This document shows, one piece after another, positions 6,792-12,411 of a stretch of DNA of 12,411 nucleotides. How positions within the stretch are numbered: position 1 is the first letter of the stretch; each line of letters begins with the position of its first letter. Under the pieces are notes generated by a model. That model was given only the letters and a program-made list of their open reading frames with translations, was not told the origin of the DNA and did no database searches. A program made the position numbers and the translations under genes. This DNA comes from DASXSB01 sp036506275 (GTDB lineage: Bacteria; Methylomirabilota; Methylomirabilia; Rokubacteriales; CSP1-6), in NCBI GenBank assembly GCA_036506275.1, contig DASXSB010000073.1, positions 1-12,411 on the forward strand, given 5' to 3'.

Positions 6792-8551
6792 TGTAGCGGG
6801 TGCGGCGAGGCCGGCTCCAACCGCGGGTGGGCTGAGATAGGTGCGGCTTGGCTGCGTTGTTCCAAGTCCGATCTTTGTTCCAAGTCCGATCTTGTCGAAG
6901 TGACGGCCTCGGCGAGCGGGTGCGGCGAGATCGGTTCCAACCGCAGGTGGGCTGAGGGAGGCGCGGCCTGGCTGCGTTGTTCCAAGTCCGATCGTTGTTC
7001 CAAGTCCGATCTTGTTGAGGCGACGGCTTCGACAACCGGGGGCGGAGAGGCCGGGGCGCGGGCGGCCACGCTCGCCTTGCTTTGGACCTGGGCGATGAGC
7101 GCGTCCACCGTTGCTTCCGTCTTCCGCGTGAAGGGCGAGGGATAGACGCCGATGGCGACGATCAGGACCAGGATGGGCGCCAGCACCGCCCATTCCCGCG
7201 GGCTCAGATCGCGCAAGTGCGCATTCGCGTCGTTCCGGACCTCGCCGAAGATCACGCGCTGGTACATCCAGAGCAGGTAGACGGCGGCGAAGATGATCCC
7301 GCTGGTGGCGAGGGCGGCCAGTAGCCAGTGAACCTGGAAGGCGCCGAGGAGGATCAGGAATTCGCCCACGAAACCGTTGAGCCCGGGCAATCCGAGCGAC
7401 GAGAGGACGACGACCAGGAACAGCGCGGAGAACGCCGGCACCACCCCCCACAGCCCGCCGAAGTCCGCGATGAGCCGGGTGTGGCGGCGGTCGTAGATCA
7501 TGCCCACCATGAGGAAGAGCGCCGCCGTGGAGAGGCCGTGATTGATCATCTGCATGATGCCGCCCACCAGACCCTGGGCGGTGAGCGTGAAGATCCCCAC
7601 CATCACGAAGCCGAGGTGACTCACGCTCGAATAGGCGACGAGCTTTTTCAGATCCGGCTGGACCGTGGAGACCCAGGCCCCGTAGAGGATGCCCACCACG
7701 CCGAGCGCGAACACCAGCGGACCGAACTCCAGGCTCGCGTCCGGAAACAGCGGCAGGCAGAAGCGCAGGAAGCCGTACGTGCCCATCTTCAGGAGAACGC
7801 CGGCCAGAATCACCGATCCCGCCGTGGGCGCTTCGACGTGGGCGTCGGGCAGCCACGTGTGGAACGGGAAGAGCGGGACCTTGATGGCGAAGGCGACGGC
7901 GAAGGCGAGGAACATGAGGTTCTGCGCGAGCCCGGGCGCCGCCACCCACTGCGCGAGGACGGGGAGATCGAACGTGAACCGGCCCGTGGCCGCTCCGTGC
8001 TGGTAGTACAGGGCCAGGATCGCCACCAGCATGAGGAGGGAGCCGACCATCGTGTAGAGCACGAACTTCACAGCGGCGTAGATCCGGTTGGCGCCGCCCC
8101 ACACGCCGATGACGAAATACATCGGGATCAGCATCGCTTCCCAGAACACGTAGAAGAGGAAGAGGTCGAGGCTCACGAAGACGCCGAGCATGCCCGTCTC
8201 CAGGATCAGCATCGTGATCACGAACTCCTTCACGCGGTCCCCGATGGCATCCCACGCGGAGGCGAGGGCGATGGGGCTGAGGAGCGTGGTGAGGAGGACG
8301 AGGAGCACGCTGATGCCGTCGATGCCGATGTGATAGCCGACGCCGAGGCTGGGCATCCACCGCGCCGACTCCTCGAACTGGTAGTCGGCGACGCCGCCGT
8401 CGAACCCGACGTAGAGCACGAGGGAGACGCCGAAGCTCGCTACCGTGACGGCAAGGGCGCCCAGCTTCAACGCGCGCTCGGCGCGGCGGGGCACGAGGAG
8501 AAGCCCGGCGGCACCGAGAGCGGGCAGGAAGGTCACCGCCGACAGCAGCAT
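6788..8551 (-). CDS. nuoM: NADH-quinone oxidoreductase (complex I) subunit M with repeat-encoded C-terminal tail
   Basis: NuoM is the middle antiporter-like proton-pumping subunit of complex I. The first 492 residues are a complete NuoM. They include FPFHTWLPDAHVEAPTAGS, and the proton-path residues E138 (YVFWEAMLIPMYF), K224 (FAIKVPLFPFH), K255 (LLKMGTYGFL) and E397 (GFVGEFLIL). The normal end is around ATVDALIAQVQSK. About 95 more residues follow, making 587 in total against roughly 490-510 in most NuoM proteins. About residues 506-587 come from a 120-bp tandem repeat, exactly 40 codons per unit. Each unit carries a doubled hexapeptide RSDLEQ and a block like SAHPRLEPASPHPL. The tail is charged, not membrane-like, and runs to the nuoN start. 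Without it the gene would end about 280 bp short of nuoN. The ATG lies 31 nt after the nuoL stop. Confidence 0.95.
   Translation of the reverse strand: MLLSAVTFLPALGAAGLLLVPRRAERALKLGALAVTVASFGVSLVLYVGFDGGVADYQFEESARWMPSLGVGYHIGIDGISVLLVLLTTLLSPIALASAWDAIGDRVKEFVITMLILETGMLGVFVSLDLFLFYVFWEAMLIPMYFVIGVWGGANRIYAAVKFVLYTMVGSLLMLVAILALYYQHGAATGRFTFDLPVLAQWVAAPGLAQNLMFLAFAVAFAIKVPLFPFHTWLPDAHVEAPTAGSVILAGVLLKMGTYGFLRFCLPLFPDASLEFGPLVFALGVVGILYGAWVSTVQPDLKKLVAYSSVSHLGFVMVGIFTLTAQGLVGGIMQMINHGLSTAALFLMVGMIYDRRHTRLIADFGGLWGVVPAFSALFLVVVLSSLGLPGLNGFVGEFLILLGAFQVHWLLAALATSGIIFAAVYLLWMYQRVIFGEVRNDANAHLRDLSPREWAVLAPILVLIVAIGVYPSPFTRKTEATVDALIAQVQSKASVAARAPASPPPVVEAVASTRSDLEQRSDLEQRSQAAPPSAHLRLEPISPHPLAEAVTSTRSDLEQRSDLEQRSQAAPISAHPRLEPASPHPLQ
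6795..7056. repeat. In-frame tandem array, 120-bp unit x about 2.2, inside the 3' end of nuoM
   Basis: Unit A is 6795-6914, unit B is 6915-7034, and a partial third unit runs from 7035 to about 7056 (ACCGGGGGCGGAGAGGCCGG). A and B differ at about 15 of 120 positions with no indels. Each unit has two modules. The first, about 64 bp, is the core shared with the array at 5143-5343, read in the opposite direction. The second, about 56 bp, contains two direct copies of an 18-bp element (TTGTTCCAAGTCCGATCT). Both periods (120 and 18) are multiples of three, and the nuoM frame stays open throughout. The array ends within 7 bp of the nuoN start codon. Confidence 0.93.
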
Positions 8552-8582
8552 CGTCAGCGGCGGAGAGCGCGGGACACCGAGG

Positions 8583-10457
8583 TCATCGCAGCAGGAGAAA
8601 GCCGAGCACGGCCACCGCGCCCACGAGCATCGTGAGCGCGTAGTTCACCACGTAGCCCGTCTGGAACCGCCGCATGATGGCCGACCACGTCACCACCGCG
8701 AGGCCGGTGAGATTGACGAGCCCGTCCACCACCTGCACGTCGAAGATCCGCCACAACGCCGTGAAGAGGGCGAGGAGCGGGCGCACGAGGGCGCGATCGT
8801 AGAGCCAGTCCACGTAGTAGGCATTGAGCAGCAACGCGTGCACCGGCGTCCGCGCGGCACCGATGCGCTCCGGTCGCACGGGCGACGACACGTACATGAA
8901 CCACGCCAGCACCGTCCCCGCCGCCACCGCGATCACGGAGAGGACGAGGAGCATGTAGGCGGCCACGCCGCCATGCCCACCCTCGTGGAGCGGAAACACG
9001 GTGACGAGGAAGCGCTCGAAGCGCGTGCCCTCGGCGGCGGGGATGCCGACCACCCATCCCGCCAGCAGCGTGAGGAGCGCGAGGACGGCGAGCGGCACCG
9101 TCATGACGGCCGGGGACTCGTGGACGTGATGGGCGACGTCTTTCCGCATCCGCGGGCCGCCGAGAAAGGCGAGGAACATGAGCCGGAACGTGTAGAAGGC
9201 GGTGAGAAACGCGCCGAAGAGCAGCAGGGCGAAGAGCAGGGGCTGGTGTCCCTCGTAAGCGGCGGCGAGGATCGCATCCTTCGAGAAGAACCCGGCGAGG
9301 CCGGGAACGCCCGCGAGCCCGGCCGCGCCCACGGCCATGGTGATGGTCGTCACCACCATCTTCGGCGCGAGCCCGCCCATGCGACGGAGGTCCTGCTCGC
9401 CCTGGAGGGCGTGGATCACGCTGCCGGCGCCGAGGAAGAGCAGCGCCTTGAAGAAGGCGTGGGTGACGAGATGGAAGATGCCCGCCGCGTACGCGCCCAG
9501 TCCCACCGCCGCGAACATGTAGCCGAGCTGGCTGATCGTGGAGTACGCCAGCACCCGCTTGATGTCGGTCTGCACGAGCGCCACCGTGGCCGCGAAGAGC
9601 GCGGTGGCCACGCCCACCCACGCCACCACCTCGAGGGCGACGCCGGAGCGTTCGAAGAGGACGTGCGTCCGCGCCACCATGTAGACGCCGGCGGTGACCA
9701 TCGTCGCCGCGTGGATGAGCGCCGACACGGGGGTGGGGCCTTCCATGGCGTCGGGGAGCCAGACGTGGAGCGGGAGCTGGGCCGACTTCCCGCACGCGCC
9801 CATGAAGAGGAGCAGCGAGATACCGGTCGCCGTCGCCGGCGTGAGGGTATCGACCGACTTGAAGACGCCCGCATAGTCGAGAGTGCCGAACGCGGTCCAC
9901 AACCACATGATCCCGAGTCCGAAGCCGAAATCGCCCACGCGGTTCACGATGAACGCCTTCTTGCCGGCGTCGGCGGCGGATTTGCGCGTGTACCAGAATC
10001 CGATCAAGAGATACGAGCACAGCCCCACCGCCTCCCAGAAGACGTAGAGGAGGAGGAAGTTGCCGGCGAGGACGAGCATGGTCATGGAGAAGACGAACAG
10101 GTTGAGATAGGCGAAGTACCGCGCGTAGCCGGGGTCGTCGTGCATGTAGCCGACGGAGTAGAGATGGATGAGGAAGCCGACGCCGGTGACGATCACCAGC
10201 ATCACGGCCGCGAGGGGATCGACGACGGCGGTGATCGACGTTTCGAAATCGCCGGCCACGATGAAGGGCGCGAGGGTCGTCACCAATGCGTCGCCGTCCC
10301 AGACGTAGCGCAGGACGGCGACGGCGGCGATGAACGAGGCGCCGAGCGCGGGCACCGCGATCCAGTGCGCGCGCGACGCCGTCACGCGGCCGAAGACCAT
10401 GTTGAGGAGCGCGCCGAGGAGGGGAAAAGCGGGGATCAACCACACCGTGGCGGACAC
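8583..10457 (-). CDS. nuoL: NADH-quinone oxidoreductase (complex I) subunit L
   Basis: NuoL is the distal antiporter-like subunit of complex I, with the long lateral helix along the membrane arm. The protein is 624 residues, normal for NuoL and longer than NuoM or NuoN because of the C-terminal extension. Diagnostic blocks are LYVFWEAVGLCSYLLIGFWY (E142 in the proton path), CGKSAQLPLHVWLPDAMEG (K224), PTPVSALIHAATMVTAGVYM, THAFFKALLFLGAGS (K337) and PGLAGFFSKDAIL (K393). A hydrophilic stretch around RKDVAHHVHESP and a final hydrophobic helix complete the expected layout. The start is GTG at 10457; a second in-frame GTG lies four codons on. There is no Shine-Dalgarno, but a sigma70-like -10 ends 6 nt before the GTG, which suggests a leaderless mRNA. 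The gene heads a nuoLMN operon. No nuoA-K genes lie upstream, where a divergent peptidase gene begins. Confidence 0.97.
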   Translation of the reverse strand: MSATVWLIPAFPLLGALLNMVFGRVTASRAHWIAVPALGASFIAAVAVLRYVWDGDALVTTLAPFIVAGDFETSITAVVDPLAAVMLVIVTGVGFLIHLYSVGYMHDDPGYARYFAYLNLFVFSMTMLVLAGNFLLLYVFWEAVGLCSYLLIGFWYTRKSAADAGKKAFIVNRVGDFGFGLGIMWLWTAFGTLDYAGVFKSVDTLTPATATGISLLLFMGACGKSAQLPLHVWLPDAMEGPTPVSALIHAATMVTAGVYMVARTHVLFERSGVALEVVAWVGVATALFAATVALVQTDIKRVLAYSTISQLGYMFAAVGLGAYAAGIFHLVTHAFFKALLFLGAGSVIHALQGEQDLRRMGGLAPKMVVTTITMAVGAAGLAGVPGLAGFFSKDAILAAAYEGHQPLLFALLLFGAFLTAFYTFRLMFLAFLGGPRMRKDVAHHVHESPAVMTVPLAVLALLTLLAGWVVGIPAAEGTRFERFLVTVFPLHEGGHGGVAAYMLLVLSVIAVAAGTVLAWFMYVSSPVRPERIGAARTPVHALLLNAYYVDWLYDRALVRPLLALFTALWRIFDVQVVDGLVNLTGLAVVTWSAIMRRFQTGYVVNYALTMLVGAVAVLGFLLLR

Positions 10458-10463
10458 CGGGTC

Positions 10464-10492
10464 ACTCTAGCCACCGCACCGAAGGGTGTCAA
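10464..10492 (-). promoter_or_regulatory. Sigma70-like promoter of the nuoLMN operon, probably leaderless
   Basis: On the minus strand a perfect TTGACA (10492-10487) is followed by a 17-bp spacer and TAGAGT (10469-10464). Only 6 nt separate the -10 from the nuoL GTG, so transcription should start at or next to the first base of the start codon. The box quality and the exact spacing make this the best promoter in the window. The leaderless reading is an inference from the spacing and the missing Shine-Dalgarno. Confidence 0.65.
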
Positions 10493-10583
10493 GCAAACGG
10501 CGTGCGCGCGCGCTCCTTGAAAGTCTCACAACGCCCGCGTCGTCGCGGTGTTGGCGCGCGCGGCACGACGACGCCGCGCGCGC

Positions 10584-10618
10584 GCACGCAGGTTGCCGGT
10601 GCGCGCGAACCTGCGTGC
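10584..10618. repeat. 11-bp perfect inverted repeat abutting the peptidase promoter
   Basis: GCACGCAGGTT at 10584-10594 and AACCTGCGTGC at 10608-10618 are exact reverse complements separated by 13 nt. The right arm ends one base before the -10-like TATGAT and contains its extended TGC. This is the layout of a repressor or activator operator at a promoter. No U-run follows, so a terminator is unlikely. If transcription starts further upstream, it would form a hairpin directly before the first ATG. The regulator is unknown. Confidence 0.6.
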
Positions 10619-10624
10619 TATGAT
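10616..10624 (+). promoter_or_regulatory. Extended -10 element of the M23 peptidase gene
   Basis: TGC followed by TATGAT is a good extended -10 box, matching TATAAT at 5 of 6 positions. A TTGCCG at 10593-10598 is 20 bp upstream, too far for a normal -35, but extended -10 promoters need none. The box overlaps the first in-frame ATG (10620). If it is used, transcription would begin near 10631-10632, at an in-frame GTG. Confidence 0.45.
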
Positions 10625-12062
10625 GCCGTTCGTGGTTCAGCGACGTTCAAGATTTCCTCTCTTCGCTCTCCTCTTCCTCGTTCTCGTCGTCGTGGGCGGC
10701 ATCGCGTACCTCGGATGGCGCCAGTCGGTGCCGGCCGCACGCGCGGTGGGAACGCCGCCGCGCTTCATCGGTCAAAAAACGCCGATCACGATCGACGTCG
10801 AAGCCGCGCGCGGCCAGGTGGCGCGGGCGGAGGTGCGCGTGGTGCAGGCGGGGAAGTCGACGGTGGTCGCGCGCCAGGAGACACCCGCCGGTAAGCGCGC
10901 CACCCTGAACGCCACCGTGGAGGGCGCCAGCCTCGGCCTCCGCGAGGGCGAAGCCACCGTCGAGGTGTGGGCGCGGGACGATTTCTGGCGACCGTTGCGG
11001 CACGACGATCGTCTCGCGGGCCGCTTCCCCGTCACCGTCGACCTCACGCCGCCCAAGCTCGAGATCCTCGGGGCCACGCCGTATGTCGCACCGGGCGGCT
11101 CCGGCCTCGTCGTCTTCCGCGCCGAAGGCGCCACCAGCGCCGACGTGCGCGTGGGCGCCGCCTCCTTCCCGAGCTTTCCGTACGGCCCGCCCGAGCGCGG
11201 CGCGCGCATCGCCTTCCTCGCGCTGCCGTGGGACTTCACGCCGGGGACGGCGCTCACCGTCGCCGCCCAGGACGAAGCCGGTAACGCCGCCACGCGCGGG
11301 ATTCCGGGCGAGGTCCTGCCGCGACGCTTCCCGCACGACCGCATCGAGGTGAAGGACGCGTTCCTCCAGATCAAGGTGCCGGAGCTGCTGCCGCAGCGCC
11401 CGGCGAACGCGCCGCTCATCGACGGCTTCCTGATCATCAACCGCGACCAGCGCAAGCAGGCGGAAGAGGAGAAGCGGCGCGTGGGGGCGAAGTCCGCCGA
11501 CCACGGGCTGTGGGAAGGGCCGTTCGTCCAGCCGCGCAACACGAAGGTGTTCGCGAACTTCGCGGAGAGCCGCTCGTACGTCTACAACGGCCGCGAGGTC
11601 GACACCCAGGTTCATTTCGGCTACGACCTCGCCTCCACCAAGAACTCCGCGGTTCCCGCCGCCAACAAGGGCGTGGTCGTCTTCGCGGGCCCGCTCACCA
11701 TCTACGGCAACACCGTGATCCTCGACCATGGACTCGGGCTGCAGACGCTGTACGCGCACCTGTCCAGCATCGGAGTGAACGTCGGCGACAGCGTCGACAA
11801 GGGCAAGGAGCTCGGCCGCACCGGCACCACCGGCCTCGCCATCGGCGATCACCTGCACTACGAAGTGTTGGTCCAGGGCGTGTCGGTGACACCGCTCGAA
11901 TGGTGGGATGCGAAGTGGATCCGCGATCGCGTGGCGAAGCCGCTCGCCCAGGCCAACCTCCCCACGCTGGGTGGCATGGACGCGGGCGCCGCCACCGCCG
12001 CCGCTGCCACCGACGAAGCGCCCAAGCCCGTCCCGCCGCGGCGCACCCGCCGCAGCCGTTGA
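10620..12062 (+). CDS. Membrane-anchored M23 (LytM-type) metallopeptidase
   Basis: This is probably a zinc endopeptidase acting on peptidoglycan cross-bridges in the periplasm. It is 480 residues from the ATG at 10620. One N-terminal membrane helix (about 12-33) follows a basic RRSR, which predicts an inner-membrane anchor with the rest outside. Residues 45-240 look like two beta-rich domains; DLTPPKLEIL and AAQDEAGNAATRG resemble Ig-like modules. A charged stretch (RKQAEEEKRR, about 278-287) precedes the M23 domain at about 305-425. All metal ligands are present: H332 and D336 in VHFGYDLAS, and H411 and H413 in DHLHYEV. H380 in YAHL is also present, so it should be active and not a LytM-degenerate activator. 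The tail is alanine-, proline- and arginine-rich. No Shine-Dalgarno is seen. The true start may be GTG at 10632 (leaderless), removing four residues. An upstream ATG at 10548 is unlikely because it codes only an arginine/alanine-rich leader. Confidence 0.88.
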   Translation: MMPFVVQRRSRFPLFALLFLVLVVVGGIAYLGWRQSVPAARAVGTPPRFIGQKTPITIDVEAARGQVARAEVRVVQAGKSTVVARQETPAGKRATLNATVEGASLGLREGEATVEVWARDDFWRPLRHDDRLAGRFPVTVDLTPPKLEILGATPYVAPGGSGLVVFRAEGATSADVRVGAASFPSFPYGPPERGARIAFLALPWDFTPGTALTVAAQDEAGNAATRGIPGEVLPRRFPHDRIEVKDAFLQIKVPELLPQRPANAPLIDGFLIINRDQRKQAEEEKRRVGAKSADHGLWEGPFVQPRNTKVFANFAESRSYVYNGREVDTQVHFGYDLASTKNSAVPAANKGVVVFAGPLTIYGNTVILDHGLGLQTLYAHLSSIGVNVGDSVDKGKELGRTGTTGLAIGDHLHYEVLVQGVSVTPLEWWDAKWIRDRVAKPLAQANLPTLGGMDAGAATAAAATDEAPKPVPPRRTRRSR

Positions 12063-12075
12063 CCGTCCCTCTGCG

Positions 12076-12411
12076 TCAGAAGCTGCCGAACTTCTCGTAA
12101 GCCGCCAGGGGCGGCATCCCGCGCCGGACAGCGGTGCGCACCTTGTTCTCGGTTCCCACCAGCCGCTCGCACCGTGCCAGCACCTCGGCCGCGATCCGTC
12201 GCGGCACCACCACTACGCCGTCGAGATCGGCCACCACCACGTCGCCAAGCGCGATGCGCACGCCGCCGATCGTGATCGTTTCCCCCCAGTCGCTCACCCG
12301 CCAGCGCGGCACGGAATCCTGAGGCGTGCGATAGCGGACGAACGTGGGAAAACGCAGGCGGCTGATGGAGGCGACGTCGCGAGTGCTGCCGTCGATCACG
12401 GCGCCCCGCAC
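12076..12411 (-). CDS. RraA-family protein (HMG/CHA aldolase-like), partial, N-terminus beyond the window
   Basis: The last 111 residues or so of an RraA/dimethylmenaquinone-methyltransferase-like family protein are visible. GAVIDGSTRDVASI carries the family's conserved Arg-Asp pair, which binds substrate and metal in class II 4-hydroxy-4-methyl-2-oxoglutarate aldolases. The barrel segment IGGVRIALGDVVVADLDGVVVVP is characteristic. So is the end GMPPLAAYEKFGSF. Members are either pyruvate-type aldolases in aromatic degradation, with a conserved acidic residue about 20 positions before the Arg-Asp pair, or RNase E regulators. The part needed to tell them apart lies beyond the window, so no specific function is assigned. 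The first visible codon happens to be GTG, but the frame is open to the edge and the homology starts mid-domain, so it is not the true start. The gene converges on the peptidase gene with only 13 nt between the stop codons and no terminator-like hairpin. Confidence 0.85.
   Translation of the reverse strand: MRGAVIDGSTRDVASISRLRFPTFVRYRTPQDSVPRWRVSDWGETITIGGVRIALGDVVVADLDGVVVVPRRIAAEVLARCERLVGTENKVRTAVRRGMPPLAAYEKFGSF

Noticed and set aside
5143..7056. A composite transposon carrying nuoN between inverted arrays.
   Set aside because: nuoN overlaps nuoM by 4 nt and is the expected operon member, no transposase or target duplication is seen, and the arrays differ in structure. Inverted placement of a repeat family explains the pattern better.
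5343..10457. Reading the three antiporter-like proteins as Mrp antiporter or hydrogenase subunits.
   Set aside because: The order L-M-N, the protein lengths and the subunit-specific signatures (WLPDAMEGPTPVSALIHAATM, HTWLPDAHVEAPTAGS, HMWAPDVYQGAPTSVTAL) fit complex I, and no other Mrp or hydrogenase genes are present.
8445..10520. A 691-codon open frame on the plus strand, and similar ones at 5871-7145 and 7328-8635.
   Set aside because: They lie antisense to nuoL, nuoM and nuoN, have skewed Glu/His/Arg composition and no recognisable domain.
10529..10553. An imperfect hairpin (CAACGCCCGCG paired with CGCGGTGTTG) in the divergent gap, considered as a terminator or operator.
   Set aside because: It has a bulge and a wobble, no U-run, and no gene that would end there. 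In this GC-rich stretch it is likely chance.
10548..10619. ATG at 10548 as the start of the M23 peptidase.
   Set aside because: It would add 24 mostly Arg/Ala residues before the membrane anchor, run through the inverted repeat and overlap the promoter. The ATG at 10620 or GTG at 10632 fits better.

Overview
The window is a GC-rich, gene-dense stretch of bacterial chromosome. It carries nine protein genes, two of them cut by the window edges, and no RNA genes. The base composition, a Ugp-type transporter, a detached nuoLMN cluster and tandem repeats at gene ends would suit an uncultured soil or sediment lineage such as Rokubacteria/Methylomirabilota. That placement is only an impression; nothing here proves it.

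Region 1 (1-5169, minus strand, read right to left) is a glycerol-3-phosphate module: a HAD-IIA phosphatase, GlpD, then UgpB, UgpA and UgpE (cut at the left edge). The phosphatase overlaps glpD by 4 nt. The ugpBAE genes follow after a 72-nt leader with a clear Shine-Dalgarno and a possible promoter. Together they would import glycerol-3-phosphate or glycerophosphodiesters, oxidise G3P to DHAP with electrons going to quinone, and perhaps dephosphorylate part of it.

Region 2 (5143-5343) is a three-copy tandem array of a 67-bp repeat. It fills the space between nuoN and the phosphatase gene. Its edges supply the nuoN stop codon and the apparent start codon of the phosphatase.

Region 3 (5343-10457, minus strand) is nuoL-nuoM-nuoN, the three antiporter-like proton-pumping subunits of respiratory complex I, without nuoA-K. 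NuoM carries a tail of about 95 residues. Most of it is encoded by a second tandem array (120-bp period, 2.2 copies) whose core is the same repeat as in region 2, in the opposite orientation.

Region 4 (10458-10619) is a divergent regulatory gap with a strong sigma70-like promoter for nuoL, apparently giving a leaderless mRNA, and an 11-bp perfect inverted repeat next to the promoter of the neighbouring gene.

Region 5 (10620-12411) holds a membrane-anchored M23 (LytM) peptidase on the plus strand and, convergent with it, the C-terminal part of an RraA-family protein.

The most unusual feature is the repeat family around nuoN, which has become part of coding sequence in nuoM and probably in the phosphatase gene.
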